The notes beneath the pieces were generated by a model. The model saw nothing but the letters and a program-made list of their open reading frames with translations. It was not told where the DNA came from and made no database searches. A stretch of 64,000 nucleotides of DNA from Rubrivivax sp. A210 (GTDB taxonomy: Bacteria; Pseudomonadota; Gammaproteobacteria; Burkholderiales; Burkholderiaceae_C), in assembly GCF_904426505.1 (NCBI RefSeq), contig NZ_CAJGBN010000072.1, forward strand, positions 124,001-188,000, in the 5' to 3' direction. Positions 48,805-58,610 of this stretch are shown here, in pieces. Position 1 is the first letter of the stretch. Every line of letters begins with the position of its first letter. The translations under genes and the position numbers were made by a program.

Positions 48805-49869
48805 ATGCCCCTCGTCTCGATGCGCCAACTGCTGGACCACGCCGCCGAAAACGGCTACGGAATCCCGGCCTTCAATGTCAACAACCTCGAGCAGGTGCAG
48901 GCCGTGATGCAGGCCGCCAGCGAGACCGGCGCGCCGGTCATCCTGCAGGCCAGCGCGGGCGCCCGCAAGTACGCCGGCGAGAGCTTCATCAAGCACCTCA
49001 TCCAGGCCGCCACCGAGGCCTATCCGCACATCCCGCTGGTCATGCACCAGGACCACGGCACCAGCCCCAAGATCTGCGAAGGCGCCATCGGCCTGGGCTT
49101 CGGCTCGGTGATGATGGACGGCAGCCTGCGTGAAGACGGCAAGACGCCGGCCGACTTCGCCTACAACGTCGACGTGACCCGGCAGGTGGTGGCGATGGCG
49201 CACAAGGTGGGTGTCACCGTCGAAGGCGAGCTGGGCTGCCTGGGCAGCCTGGAGACCGGCGAGGCCGGCGAGGAAGACGGCGTCGGTGCCGCCGGCAAGC
49301 TGGACCACAGCGCGCTGCTGACCGATCCCGAGGAGGCCGCGCAGTTCGTCAAGGCCACGCAGCTCGACGCGCTGGCCATCGCCATCGGCACCAGCCATGG
49401 CGCCTACAAGTTCAGCCGCAAGCCCACGGGCGACATCCTGGCCATCAGCCGCGTCAAGGAGATCAACCGGCGCATCCCCAACACCCACCTGGTGATGCAC
49501 GGCTCGTCCAGCGTGCCGCAGGACCTGCTGGACATCATCAACCAGTACGGCGGCAGGATGAAGCAGGCCTACGGCGTGCCGGTGTCCGAGATCCAGGAAG
49601 CCATCAAGCACGGCGTGCGCAAGGTCAACATCGACACCGACATCCGCATGGCGATGACCGGCGCGGTGCGCAAGTTCCTGGCCGAGAACCCCGAGAAGTT
49701 CGACGCCCGTGAATGGCTCAAGCCGGCGCGCGAAGCGGCCTACAAGGTGTGCAAGCAGCGCTACCAGGAGTTCGGCTGCGAGGGCCAGGGCGCCAGGATC
49801 AAGGCGCTGACGCTGGTTGAAGTGGCGGCGCAGTACGCAGGCGGCCAGCTGGCACAGACGGTGCAGTAA
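48805..49869 (+). CDS. fba: Fructose-bisphosphate aldolase, class II
   Basis: 354 residues from ATG 48805. MPLVSMRQLLDHAAENGYGIPAFNVNNLEQ opens the barrel, split here only by length; VMHQDHGTSP carries a zinc His, EGELGCLGSLETGE a metal-site Glu, and HGSSSVP the phosphate loop. The enzyme interconverts fructose-1,6-bisphosphate and triose phosphates in glycolysis and, in autotrophs, the Calvin cycle; the sequence is of the long class II type common in betaproteobacteria. Complete. Confidence 0.97.
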   Translation: MPLVSMRQLLDHAAENGYGIPAFNVNNLEQVQAVMQAASETGAPVILQASAGARKYAGESFIKHLIQAATEAYPHIPLVMHQDHGTSPKICEGAIGLGFGSVMMDGSLREDGKTPADFAYNVDVTRQVVAMAHKVGVTVEGELGCLGSLETGEAGEEDGVGAAGKLDHSALLTDPEEAAQFVKATQLDALAIAIGTSHGAYKFSRKPTGDILAISRVKEINRRIPNTHLVMHGSSSVPQDLLDIINQYGGRMKQAYGVPVSEIQEAIKHGVRKVNIDTDIRMAMTGAVRKFLAENPEKFDAREWLKPAREAAYKVCKQRYQEFGCEGQGARIKALTLVEVAAQYAGGQLAQTVQ

Positions 49870-49919
49870 GCCCCGGGGCGGCGGCGCCCGGCCCCCGGAC
49901 CGCCGCTACCGGGTTCTGC

Positions 49920-50825
49920 TCAGGCCGCGGCCAGCACGCCTTCCAGGCTGTGGTTCTGCGGCCCGCGGCAGGCGATCTTGATGGCGCCGACGCGGTTGCC
50001 CAAGGCGACGCTGCGTTCCAGGCTCCAGCCGCGCTCCAGGCCGTAGAGCAGGCCGCCGCGGAAGGCGTCGCCGCAGCCGGTGGGGTCGACCACCTCGGTC
50101 GCCGCCACGCCCGGCACAAGGGTGCGCTGGCCCTTGATCCACAGCTCGCAGCCCTCGGCGGCGAGCGTGACGATGATGCCCTTGAGGTGCGACTCGGACA
50201 TCATGGCCAGCGATTGGCCGGTGCGTTCGCACAGCATGCGGGCCTCGTAGTCGTTCACCGCCACCCAGCTGGCCAGGCCTATGAACTCGCGCAGTTCGGC
50301 GCCGTCGAACTGCGGCAGCTGCTGGCCCGGGTCGAAGACGAAGGGAATGCCGGCCGCGTGCATCTGGTTGGCACGCCGCCACATCGCCTCGCGGCCGTCG
50401 GGCGCCACGATGCCGATGGCCAGGCCGGCCGGCAGCGGCGTCGCGATCAGGTGGGCGTTGTTCATCGCGCCCGGGTGAAAGGCGGTGATCTGGTTGTTGT
50501 CGCGGTCGGTGATGATGATGGCCTGGGCCGTGTGCAGCTCGGGGTCGCTGTGGACCAGGGCGGTGTTCACGCCCCATGCATCGAGGCGGGCGCGGTAGTC
50601 GCTGCCGTCGACCCCCAGCGCCGCCATGATCACCGGCTCGCCGCCCAGCAGGCGCAGGCTGTAGGCGATGTTGCCGGCGCAGCCGCCGAACTCGCGCCTC
50701 ATGGTCGGCACCAGGAAGGACACGTTCAGGATGTGGACCTGCTCGGGCAGGATCTGGTCGGCAAAGCGGCCGGGGAAGGTGGTGATGGTGTCGTAGGCGA
50801 GGGAACCGCAGATCAAGGCGGGCAT
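49920..50825 (-). CDS. PfkB family carbohydrate/nucleoside kinase
   Basis: 301 residues. GSLAYDTITTFPGRFADQILP near the N-terminus and FGGCAGNIAYSLRLLGGEPV (substrate-binding GG) mark the ribokinase superfamily. VDPTGCGDAFRGGL carries the catalytic Asp and anion hole. The adenosine-kinase-like N-terminus suggests a nucleoside or sugar substrate, but this cannot be told from sequence alone. It is the last gene after the DUF3426 gene in the accB-accC-prmA direction. Confidence 0.88.
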   Translation of the reverse strand: MPALICGSLAYDTITTFPGRFADQILPEQVHILNVSFLVPTMRREFGGCAGNIAYSLRLLGGEPVIMAALGVDGSDYRARLDAWGVNTALVHSDPELHTAQAIIITDRDNNQITAFHPGAMNNAHLIATPLPAGLAIGIVAPDGREAMWRRANQMHAAGIPFVFDPGQQLPQFDGAELREFIGLASWVAVNDYEARMLCERTGQSLAMMSESHLKGIIVTLAAEGCELWIKGQRTLVPGVAATEVVDPTGCGDAFRGGLLYGLERGWSLERSVALGNRVGAIKIACRGPQNHSLEGVLAAA

Positions 50826-50878
50826 GGCTGCTCCGGGTGAGGGTATGAGGGCTTGGGCCTGGCGGTGGCGGGCGCCGC

Positions 50879-51921
50879 TCAGGGGTAGAAGAGTTCTATC
50901 GTGTAGCCGACGATGGTCTCGGGCGCCGCGCCGCCCGGCGTGGCCGCGGCCTGCAGCGTGGCCTGCAGCGCGAGTTCGCGGCCACCGGCCAGGGTGGTCT
51001 GGGGCAGGCCGGTGTCGGCCACCCGCACCACCTTGCGCGCGACCACGCGGCCCTGGCTGTCGGTGAGCGTGATGTCCAGCGCCGGCAGCGCCAGTTCGAT
51101 GGCGGCGCGGTTGCGCAGCACCACCGACAGGCGGTAGAGGCTGCTGCGCTCCACGCGCACAAGGCCGCTGCTTTCCACGGCCAGGCTGTCGATGGCGCGC
51201 ACCGGCTCGACGCTGCAGCCCAGGGTGGCGCAGGCCTGCAGCAGCAGGGGGCGCACCGCCGGCAGCCGCGCGGCGGCGAGGTCGCGGTACTCGTAGCCGG
51301 CCTGGGCCGCCAGCGCAACGGCGCCCAGCAGCGAGACCAGCACCAGGGCGGCGCGCACCGGAGGCCGCCGCCAGCGCTCGGCGCGCTCGGCCTTGACGAC
51401 GAAGGACGGCCGGTCGCCAGGCTCGGCGCGCGGGTCGTCGTCGGCGGCGAAGTGCAGCGACGAGTGGGGGCCTTCGCGTGCGGAATCGGGTTCAGGCTCG
51501 GGGTCGGGCGCTGTCAGGGGCCGGTCGACCGAGGGTGCGACGAACTCAACCGGCGGACCTTCGTCATCGTCGCGGGCCGAGAAGGCTCGCTCGATGGCGC
51601 TGCGCCCGGCCGGCGGCGGTGGTGCGTCGGCCCAATCCGGTGTCGGCGTCGCGGGAGGTGGCGGCGGCGAAGGCGTGGGAGGCGGCGGGGGCAGCGGCGC
51701 GAAGCGCGAGATCGGCATCGGCTGCGACGTCGTCGTGCGCCCGCCGGGCTCTGCGCTGGCGCCGGCTCGCCGGTCTCGATGTCGGTGAGCGACTGCGAGG
51801 CGTCGAAGACCTCGGAGCAGCGCCCGCAGCGCACCCAGCCCTCGGACACGCGCAGCTGATCCGGCACGACGCGGAAGACGGTGCCGCAGGCGGGGCAGCG
51901 GGTGGCCAGTCCGGAAGTCAT
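50879..51921 (-). pseudogene. Zinc-ribbon / DUF3426 protein split by a frameshift
   Basis: Two minus-strand frames make one recognisable protein. Frame A (ATG 51921) gives MTSGLATRCPACGTVFRVV, QLRVSEGWVRCGRCSEVFDA, the MJ0042-type zinc ribbon, to ETGEPAPAQSPAG, then turns Arg-rich. Frame B reads a Pro-rich linker (PISRFAPLPPPPPTP), a membrane segment (RAALVLVSLLGAVALAAQAGY) and the DUF3426 domain (VRVERSSLYRLSVVLRNRAA) to 50879. One extra base near 51730-51750, in a GC-rich run, would join them in frame. Family members are inner-membrane proteins of unknown role encoded after prmA, as here. The shift is either a real mutation or a sequencing error. Confidence 0.85.
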
Positions 51922-51940
51922 GGCGGGCAGGGTGCGCGGC

Positions 51941-52846
51941 TCAGAGCGGACGGCGGGCCGTCATCAGCACCCAGCCGTCTTCGCGGTCGGCCACCGCCAG
52001 TGCCAGGCCCGTGGCGCTGGCATAGGTGGCGGCGATGTCATCGGCCTGGCGCTCCAGGATGCCGGCCAGCACCAGCCAGCCGCCGGGGGCGACATGGCCG
52101 GCCAGCAGCGGCGCCAGCAGCTTGAGCGGCATGGCCAGGATGTTGGCCAGCACCACGCCGTAGCGGCCCTGGGCGCGCTCGGGCAGGCCGGGATCCAGCG
52201 CGACGCCGTTGCGCACTGCGTTGTCGCGCGTGGCCAGCACCGCCGCGGGGTCGATGTCGACCGCGTCGACCGCACGCGCGCCGACCTTGAGCGCGCCAAT
52301 GGCCAGGATGCCCGAGCCACAGCCGTAGTCGAGCACGCGTGTTAGGTCGGCATCGGCCGCATCGCAGCGCGCCAGCCAGCGCAGGCACATGCGGGTCGTC
52401 GGGTGGGTGCCGGTGCCGAAGGCCAGGCCGGGGTCCAGCCGGATGACCTGGCGCGCGCCGGGCGGCGGCTCGTGCCAGCTCGGCACGACCCAGAACTCGG
52501 GCGTGATCTCCACTGGCGCGAACTGCGATTGCGTCAGCCTCACCCAGTCCAGCTCGGCCACCGCCTCCAGCGCCTGCAGGTGCAGGCCGGCATCAAAGTG
52601 ACGGGCCAGCAGCAGCGCCGAGGCGGCTTCGGCCGCGGCCTCGGTCTCGAAGAGGGCGCGCAGCGTCGAGCGTTCCCAGCCCGGCGCCGGTGCGGCCATG
52701 CCGGGCTCGCCGAACAGGGCGCGCTCGGCCGTGGTGCCGGCGTCGGCGTCCTCGACGCTGACCGAGAGCGCTTCCAGCTCGTCCATCAGCAGGTCGGAGA
52801 CGGCCTCCACCAGCGCCTCGGGGGCGCGCAGCACCAGCTCGATCAC
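51941..52846 (-). CDS. prmA: Ribosomal protein L11 methyltransferase
   Basis: 301 residues from GTG 52846. The N-terminal L11-binding domain has VIELVLRAPEALVEAVSDLLMD. The methyltransferase domain has RLDPGLAFGTGTHPTTRMCL, VLDYGCGSGILAIGAL and LANILAMPLKLLAPLL, all typical PrmA motifs. It trimethylates ribosomal protein L11. The start overlaps the accC stop by four bases, so translation is coupled, the usual accB-accC-prmA order. Confidence 0.97.
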   Translation of the reverse strand: MIELVLRAPEALVEAVSDLLMDELEALSVSVEDADAGTTAERALFGEPGMAAPAPGWERSTLRALFETEAAAEAASALLLARHFDAGLHLQALEAVAELDWVRLTQSQFAPVEITPEFWVVPSWHEPPPGARQVIRLDPGLAFGTGTHPTTRMCLRWLARCDAADADLTRVLDYGCGSGILAIGALKVGARAVDAVDIDPAAVLATRDNAVRNGVALDPGLPERAQGRYGVVLANILAMPLKLLAPLLAGHVAPGGWLVLAGILERQADDIAATYASATGLALAVADREDGWVLMTARRPL

Positions 52847-54192
52847 CGCCGGTGCTGGCCCAGCCAGCCTTCCAGGTAGTGAATGCTGGTGCCACCTTCG
52901 ATGAACTTGGCGTCGACCATCAGCTCGCGGTGCAGCGGAATATTGGTCTGTATGCCCTCGACCACGGTCTCGGACAGCGCCGTGCGCATGCGCGCCAGCG
53001 CCTGCTCGCGGGTGTCGCCGTGGCAGATGATCTTGCCGATCATCGAGTCGTAGTTGGGCGGCACGAAGTAGTTGGTGTAGACGTGCGAATCGACGCGCAC
53101 GCCGGGCCCGCCAGGTGCGTGCCAGAGCGTGATGCGGCCGGGCGAGGGCGTCAGCTTGAAGGCGTCCTCGGCATTGATGCGGCACTCGATGGCGTGGCCG
53201 CGCATCGCGATCTGGCGCTGGGTGAAGGGCAGCTTCTCGCCGGCGGCGACGCGGATCTGCATCTGCACGATGTCGATGCCGGTGACGAGTTCGGTCACCG
53301 GGTGCTCCACCTGTACGCGGGTGTTCATCTCGATGAAGAAGAACTCGCCGTTCTCGTACAGGAACTCGAAGGTGCCGGCGCCGCGGTAGCCCATCTTCTT
53401 GCAGGCGGCGGCGCAACGCTCGCCGATCTTCTCGATCACGCGGCGCGCGATGCCGGGAGCTGGCGCTTCCTCGATGATCTTCTGGTGGCGGCGCTGCATG
53501 CTGCAATCGCGCTCACCCAGCCACACCGCGTTGCGGAAGGTGTCGGCCATGATCTGGATCTCGATATGGCGCGGGTTCTCGAGGAACTTCTCCATGTAGA
53601 CCTGCGGATTGCCGAAGGCCGCCCCGGCCTCGGTGCGCGTGGTCTGCACGGCGTGGATCAGCGCCGCCTCGGTGTGGACGACGCGCATGCCGCGCCCGCC
53701 GCCGCCGCCGGCGGCCTTGATGATGACCGGGTAGCCGATGGCACGCGCGATGCGGATGATCTCCTTCGGGTCATCCGGCAGGGCGCCCTCGGAGCCCGGT
53801 ACGCAGGGCACGCCGGCCTTGATCATGGCCTGCTTGGCCGCGACCTTGTCGCCCATGGTGCGTATCGATTCGGGCGAGGGGCCGATGAAGACGAAGCCGC
53901 TCTTTTCCACCCGCTCGGCAAAGTCGGCGTTCTCGCTCAGGAAGCCGTAGCCGGGGTGGACGGCCTCGGCGTCGGTGACCTCGGCCGTCGAGATGATGGC
54001 CGGCATGTTGAGGTAGCTCAGGGCGCTGGCCGCCGGGCCTATGCAGACCGCCTCGTCGGCGAGCTTGACGTACTTGGCTTCGCGGTCGGCTTCGGAGTAG
54101 ACGACCACCGACTTGATGCCCATCTCGCGACAGGCGCGCTGGATGCGCAGGGCGATCTCCCCGCGATTGGCAATCAATATCTTCTTGAACAC
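52843..54192 (-). CDS. accC: Biotin carboxylase subunit of acetyl-CoA carboxylase
   Basis: 449 residues. FKKILIANRGEIALRIQRAC is the N-terminal signature. KAAGGGGGRGMRVVH is the glycine-rich ATP loop of the ATP-grasp fold, and EMNTRVQVEHPVTE the catalytic metal-site motif. It carboxylates the biotin of AccB with ATP and bicarbonate, the first half of malonyl-CoA synthesis. accB lies ten bases upstream. Confidence 0.98.
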   Translation of the reverse strand: MFKKILIANRGEIALRIQRACREMGIKSVVVYSEADREAKYVKLADEAVCIGPAASALSYLNMPAIISTAEVTDAEAVHPGYGFLSENADFAERVEKSGFVFIGPSPESIRTMGDKVAAKQAMIKAGVPCVPGSEGALPDDPKEIIRIARAIGYPVIIKAAGGGGGRGMRVVHTEAALIHAVQTTRTEAGAAFGNPQVYMEKFLENPRHIEIQIMADTFRNAVWLGERDCSMQRRHQKIIEEAPAPGIARRVIEKIGERCAAACKKMGYRGAGTFEFLYENGEFFFIEMNTRVQVEHPVTELVTGIDIVQMQIRVAAGEKLPFTQRQIAMRGHAIECRINAEDAFKLTPSPGRITLWHAPGGPGVRVDSHVYTNYFVPPNYDSMIGKIICHGDTREQALARMRTALSETVVEGIQTNIPLHRELMVDAKFIEGGTSIHYLEGWLGQHRR

Positions 54193-54202
54193 GGCCCGCC
54201 GC

Positions 54203-54652
54203 CTATTCGACGATGAACAGCGGTTGACCGAATTCGACCGCCTGCCCGTTCTCGCACAGGATGCGGCTGATCTTGCCCTCGCAGTCGGACTCGATCTCGT
54301 TCATGATCTTCATGGCCTCGATGATGCACACCGCCATGCCTTCCTTGATGGCGTCGCCGACATCGACAAAGGCCTTGGCCCCCGGGCTGGCCGAGCGGTA
54401 GAAGGTGCCGACCATGGGTGACTTGATCACGCGGCCGGCCGGTTCCGGCTCGGCCTCGGGGGCGGCCGGGGCCATCACCGGCCCGGCCGGCAGCGGCGCG
54501 GCGGCGGCCAGCGGCGCTGGCGCGTAGGCCAGTGGGGCCGCATGGCCGGCCTTGACGATGCGCACCTTGCCCTCGGCTTCGGTGATCTCCAGTTCGGAGA
54601 TGTTGGACTCCGACACGAGGTCGATGAGGGTCTTGAGCTTTCTCAGGTCCAT
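54203..54652 (-). CDS. accB: Biotin carboxyl carrier protein of acetyl-CoA carboxylase
   Basis: 149 residues. MDLRKLKTLIDLVSESNISELEITE is the N-terminal part, an Ala/Pro-rich linker covers about 38-72, and the biotinyl domain ends the protein with EAMKIMNEI (biotin Lys115). It carries carboxybiotin between AccC and the carboxyltransferase. The roughly 300-base leader upstream contains competing inverted repeats. Confidence 0.98.
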   Translation of the reverse strand: MDLRKLKTLIDLVSESNISELEITEAEGKVRIVKAGHAAPLAYAPAPLAAAAPLPAGPVMAPAAPEAEPEPAGRVIKSPMVGTFYRSASPGAKAFVDVGDAIKEGMAVCIIEAMKIMNEIESDCEGKISRILCENGQAVEFGQPLFIVE

Positions 54653-54833
54653 GGGGCGGGGTTCCTCTTGTTCGTGCGGCGTCGGCCGCCGCGGCGGAGG
54701 GTCGCTGCCCGCCGCTGCTGCGGCGCTGCAGGTTGCGCCGGCAATCTGGCGACAACGGTGACCATCCTTGCTTTTCTTGGGCTTATCTGTGGCTGTGTCT
54801 TGCGGTTGCGGGCAGGTGTCCTGGGCTGGGGCC

Positions 54834-54869
54834 TGAGGCCCGAGGCCATGCTTCTTGTTCAGGGCCTCA
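54834..54869 (-). promoter_or_regulatory. Inverted repeat in the accB upstream region
   Basis: TGAGGCCC (54834-54841) and GGGCCTCA (54862-54869), a perfect 8-base inverted repeat. A second GAGGCC at 54842-54847 could pair with the same right arm, so two stems exclude each other. The 298-base region 54653-54950 holds no gene that I can support. A weak minus-strand promoter (TTGCCG, CATAAA) lies near 54905-54940. Confidence 0.3.
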
Positions 54870-54950
54870 CGGTAAGTTCTGCAGCGATCAGTGGACTTTA
54901 CGCCTTTTTATGAGCTTTTCGATGCTGCTGGCGGCAAACCGCATCAGGCA

Positions 54951-55519
<569 letters not shown>

Positions 55520-55523
<4 letters not shown>

Positions 55524-56104
55524 GCGTTCTCCGCCATCAGGCGTTGCAGCGCGGCGAGGTCGCCGCGCCAGGGCCGGCCACGCGCATCGGGCTTGAGCGC
55601 GCCGCGCTGATCGTCCAGGTCGTGCAGCATCAGGTGTACGGTCACGCTCTCGCCGAGGGGGGCGCTGGGACTGGCCACGGTCAGCACCTCCAGCGGCTCG
55701 CGGCCGGGGCGGTCCAGCGAGCCGGTGTCGAAAGCCACGCCGGCATTGATGAGGGCGATCTCGGCCGCCTTGGGGTCGTCGCAGTAGAGATCCAGGTGTA
55801 CTGCCGACAGGCGCGTGGCCGTGCCGCGCCAGACCGCGCCCGACAGATGCGGGCGCCAGGCGGCCAGCCGCTCCATCCACAGCAAGGCCACTTCGCGCAG
55901 CGCCGCCAGCTCGGCCGGCTGGGTGTCGGCCATGAAGAGGTCGATGTGCTCGCGCACCGCGTCCTCGATCTCTTCGTTGGACGGCAGCTCGGCGCGCCGG
56001 CCGAAGGCCCGCGCGGCACGGCGCTTGGCGGCGCCGTACTCCATGCCCTCCTCGGCCACCAGGCGGGCCGCGCCAGCGGCGATCTCGAGCGCTTCGCCAC
56101 TCAC
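55520..56104 (-). CDS. Conserved hypothetical protein
   Basis: 194 residues. The N-terminal part (ARLVAEEGMEYGAAKRRAARAFG and LPSNEEIEDAVREHIDLFMAD) is helical. The C-terminal half (AVHLDLYCDDPKAAEIALINAGVAFD) looks nucleotidyltransferase-like, but I see no intact active site. Homologues in Burkholderiales are sometimes mislabelled as a muramate-alanine ligase; no Mur motif is present. Overlap of four bases with tlpA-like gene suggests co-translation. Confidence 0.8.
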
Positions 56105-56162
56105 TGGACTACCCTCCGCGCTTCGCGCTGCGGGATGAGCGCTCTGGAACGGCCACGCGCGC

Positions 56163-56891
56163 TCATGGCAGCTCCACCGCGCCCATGCGCGCCATCACGG
56201 TGGCGGCGCGCGACACCACATAGGCCGAGCCCGGCCGCTTCTCGAAGCGCTTGGGCGCCGGCAGCATCACCGCCAGACGCGCCGCCGCCTCGGGGCCCAG
56301 GCGGGCCGCGTCGACGCGGAAATAGTGGCGCGCCGCGGCCTGGGCGCCAAACACGCCCTCGCCCCATTCCACATGATTGAGGTAGATCTCGAGGATGCGC
56401 TGCTTGCCCAGCAGGCCTTCGAGCAGCAGCGTCAGCACGAACTCCTGCGCCTTGCGCAGCACGGTGCGCTCGCCGCTGAGGAAGAGGTTCTTGGCCAGTT
56501 GCTGGGTGATGGTGGAGCCGCCCACCAGCTTGGGCGGGCGCGCGCCCGGGCGCTGCACCACGCGCTGCTCGGCGCGCTGGTTGCGCGCCCAGGCCTTCTC
56601 GATGGCGTCCCATTCGACGCCGTTGTGCTCGGTGAAGCCGGCGTCCTCGCTGGCGATGACGGCGCGCTTGAGCGGCGTGGCGATGGCGGCGCCGGCCACC
56701 CATTCCTGGGCCCAGGGCAGGCGGTGCTGCTCGGAGAGGATGCGCCAAGCCTCGCTGCGCTGGAAGGCGGTGGATTCCGGCGCCACCCAGCGCATGGCCG
56801 CAATGCGCAGCGCGAACACGATCTGCAGCGCCAGCGTACACAGCAGCAGCAGCGCGGCGATGCGGCCGGCCTCGCGCAGCAGCCGCTTCAT
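56163..56891 (-). CDS. mtgA: Monofunctional peptidoglycan glycosyltransferase
   Basis: 242 residues from ATG 56891. One N-terminal membrane anchor (AALLLLCTLALQIVFALRI) is followed by the GT51 domain: AVIASEDAGFTEHNG with catalytic Glu82, GGSTITQQLAKNLFLS, LLLEGLLGKQRILEIYLNHVEWG in part, and GPEAAARLAVMLPAP. It polymerises lipid II into glycan strands at the outer face of the inner membrane and lacks a transpeptidase domain, as expected. The start overlaps the aroE stop by four bases. Confidence 0.96.
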   Translation of the reverse strand: MKRLLREAGRIAALLLLCTLALQIVFALRIAAMRWVAPESTAFQRSEAWRILSEQHRLPWAQEWVAGAAIATPLKRAVIASEDAGFTEHNGVEWDAIEKAWARNQRAEQRVVQRPGARPPKLVGGSTITQQLAKNLFLSGERTVLRKAQEFVLTLLLEGLLGKQRILEIYLNHVEWGEGVFGAQAAARHYFRVDAARLGPEAAARLAVMLPAPKRFEKRPGSAYVVSRAATVMARMGAVELP

Positions 56892-57730
56892 TGGCCGGCC
56901 GCCATTGCGGCGCGCAGGGCCGCCAGCACCGGCGCCGTGTGGGGCATCACGCCGCGCCACAGCGCAAAGGCTTCGGCCGCCTGCTCGACCAGCATGCCCA
57001 GGCCGTCGCGCGGCTCGGCGCCGTTCGCGCGTGCCCAGTCCAGAAAGGGCTGGGCGGCGGGGCCGTACATCAGGTCGACCGCCAGCGCGCCGGGGGCCAG
57101 CACCGAGGCCGCCACCGGCACGGCCGCGCCCTGCAGGCTGCTGGCGCTGGCGTTGATGACGACGTCGAAGCCGGCGCCGGGCGTCTGCAGTGCCACGGCC
57201 TCCAGCACGACATCGTGCAGCCGCGCCCAGGCGGCATGGCGTTCGACGAGGGCCAGCGCCTTGTCGATGCTGCGGTTGGCCACGACGATGCGGGCCGGCC
57301 GCGCGGCGAGCAGCGGGCCCAGCACGCCGGCCCCGGCGCCGCCGGCGCCGACGAGCAACACCTGCGCGCCGGCGAGCACGCGGCCGGCGCCTTCTTCGAT
57401 GTCGCGCACCAGGCCGATGCCGTCGCTGTTGTCGGCCAGCCAGGCCTCGCCGTCCAGGCGCAGCACATTGGCGGCGCCGGCCAGCGCGGCACGTTCGCTC
57501 AGGCGCGGCGTCAGCGCCAGGGCCTCGAACTTGAAGGGCACGGTGACATTGCAGCCGCGCACGCCGGCGGCGGCCAGCGCGCGCACGGTGTCGCCAAAGC
57601 CATCGAAGGGGCAGAGCACGCGCTCGTAGACCAGGTTCTGCCCGGTCTGGTGGGCGAACTCGGTGTGGATGAAGGGGCTGCGGCTGTGCGCCACCGGGTT
57701 GCCGAGGACGGCGTAACGATCAGGTGTCAT
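56888..57730 (-). CDS. aroE: Shikimate dehydrogenase (NADP+)
   Basis: 280 residues. YAVLGNPVAHSRSPFIH binds shikimate; GCNVTVPFKFEALAL carries the catalytic Lys; LADNSDGIGLVRD the Asp; VLLVGAGGAGAGVLGPLL is the NADP fold. It reduces 3-dehydroshikimate in aromatic amino acid synthesis. ATG overlaps the stop codon of the upstream TonB-like gene by four bases; the gene order TonB-aroE-mtgA is typical of Burkholderiales. Confidence 0.97.
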   Translation of the reverse strand: MTPDRYAVLGNPVAHSRSPFIHTEFAHQTGQNLVYERVLCPFDGFGDTVRALAAAGVRGCNVTVPFKFEALALTPRLSERAALAGAANVLRLDGEAWLADNSDGIGLVRDIEEGAGRVLAGAQVLLVGAGGAGAGVLGPLLAARPARIVVANRSIDKALALVERHAAWARLHDVVLEAVALQTPGAGFDVVINASASSLQGAAVPVAASVLAPGALAVDLMYGPAAQPFLDWARANGAEPRDGLGMLVEQAAEAFALWRGVMPHTAPVLAALRAAMAAGQ

Positions 57731-58584
57731 CGGGTCTCTAGCTGCTGGGTGGCCAGGCCTTCGTCGCGCGTGAAGCGGAAGCGCGAGGTCACGACGATCT
57801 GCTCCGCCTGCGCGCGCATGGCCGCGCTGAAGGGGCCGAAGGGCGAGGCCGCCCGCACGATGGCCACGGCCTGCTGGTCGAGCCGGCGCGAGCGCGAGGC
57901 GCGCACGATCTCGGCCTCGACGACGCGGCCATTGGCGTCCACCGTGACGTTCATGGTCAGCTCGCCGTAGAGCTTCTTGCCGTTGAACTCGGGGAAATCG
58001 CGCGTGCCGCGCTCCTCGATGCGGCGGCGCAGGCCGTCGTAATACAGGGCATAGACCTCTTCGCGCGTGGCCGGGCTGATGTAGCGCTTCTTGGGCCGCG
58101 CATTCTCGTCGTTGACGCGCTTCTCGATCTCGGCCAGCAGGCGCAGCAGCTGCTTGCGGCGCTCGTCCTGGTCGCGCTGCTGCGGGTTGCCGTTGTCGCG
58201 CCGCGCTTCGGGCGCCGGCAGCAGCGCGATCTCGCGCCGGATCTGCGACAGCAGCTGCTGCTGTTCCTGCTGCAGCTGGTCGATGCGGCGGTGGGCGTCG
58301 TCGGCCGATTCGCCCAGCTGCATGGTCGCCGCCGAAGGCAGCGGCGAGGTCGCGCGGCCCTTCAAGGCCTCGCCGCCGCCGGCCAGGTTGGCCTGCGCGA
58401 TGGCCTGGGCCTTGAGCGGCACCTCATTGCTGCGCGCGTTGACCAGGATCACCTCCAGCGGCGTGTCGCGGAAGGCACGGTTGAAGCGCTCGGGGTCGAC
58501 GAAGCGCACCGTCAGCAGCGCGCCGTGTACCGCCGTCGAGGCCAGCAGCGCCCAGTGCATCGCCGAAAAATCGCGCCAGTTCAT
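57727..58584 (-). CDS. TonB C-terminal-domain envelope protein
   Basis: 285 residues. A single N-terminal hydrophobic segment (MHWALLASTAVHGALLTVRF) is followed by LEVILVNARSNEVP, a Gln/Glu-rich coiled-coil-like middle (RIDQLQQEQQQLLSQIRREIA), and a TonB-like C-terminal domain: YPEFNGKKLYGELTMNVTVDANGRV in part and AVAIVRAASPFGPF. TonB couples inner-membrane energy to outer-membrane transporters, but no exbB/exbD is nearby, so this may be a structural envelope protein instead. Coupled to aroE by a four-base overlap. Confidence 0.85.
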   Translation of the reverse strand: MNWRDFSAMHWALLASTAVHGALLTVRFVDPERFNRAFRDTPLEVILVNARSNEVPLKAQAIAQANLAGGGEALKGRATSPLPSAATMQLGESADDAHRRIDQLQQEQQQLLSQIRREIALLPAPEARRDNGNPQQRDQDERRKQLLRLLAEIEKRVNDENARPKKRYISPATREEVYALYYDGLRRRIEERGTRDFPEFNGKKLYGELTMNVTVDANGRVVEAEIVRASRSRRLDQQAVAIVRAASPFGPFSAAMRAQAEQIVVTSRFRFTRDEGLATQQLETR

Positions 58585-58610
58585 GCGGGCTCTGCGTCAG
58601 GCTCGCGGTT

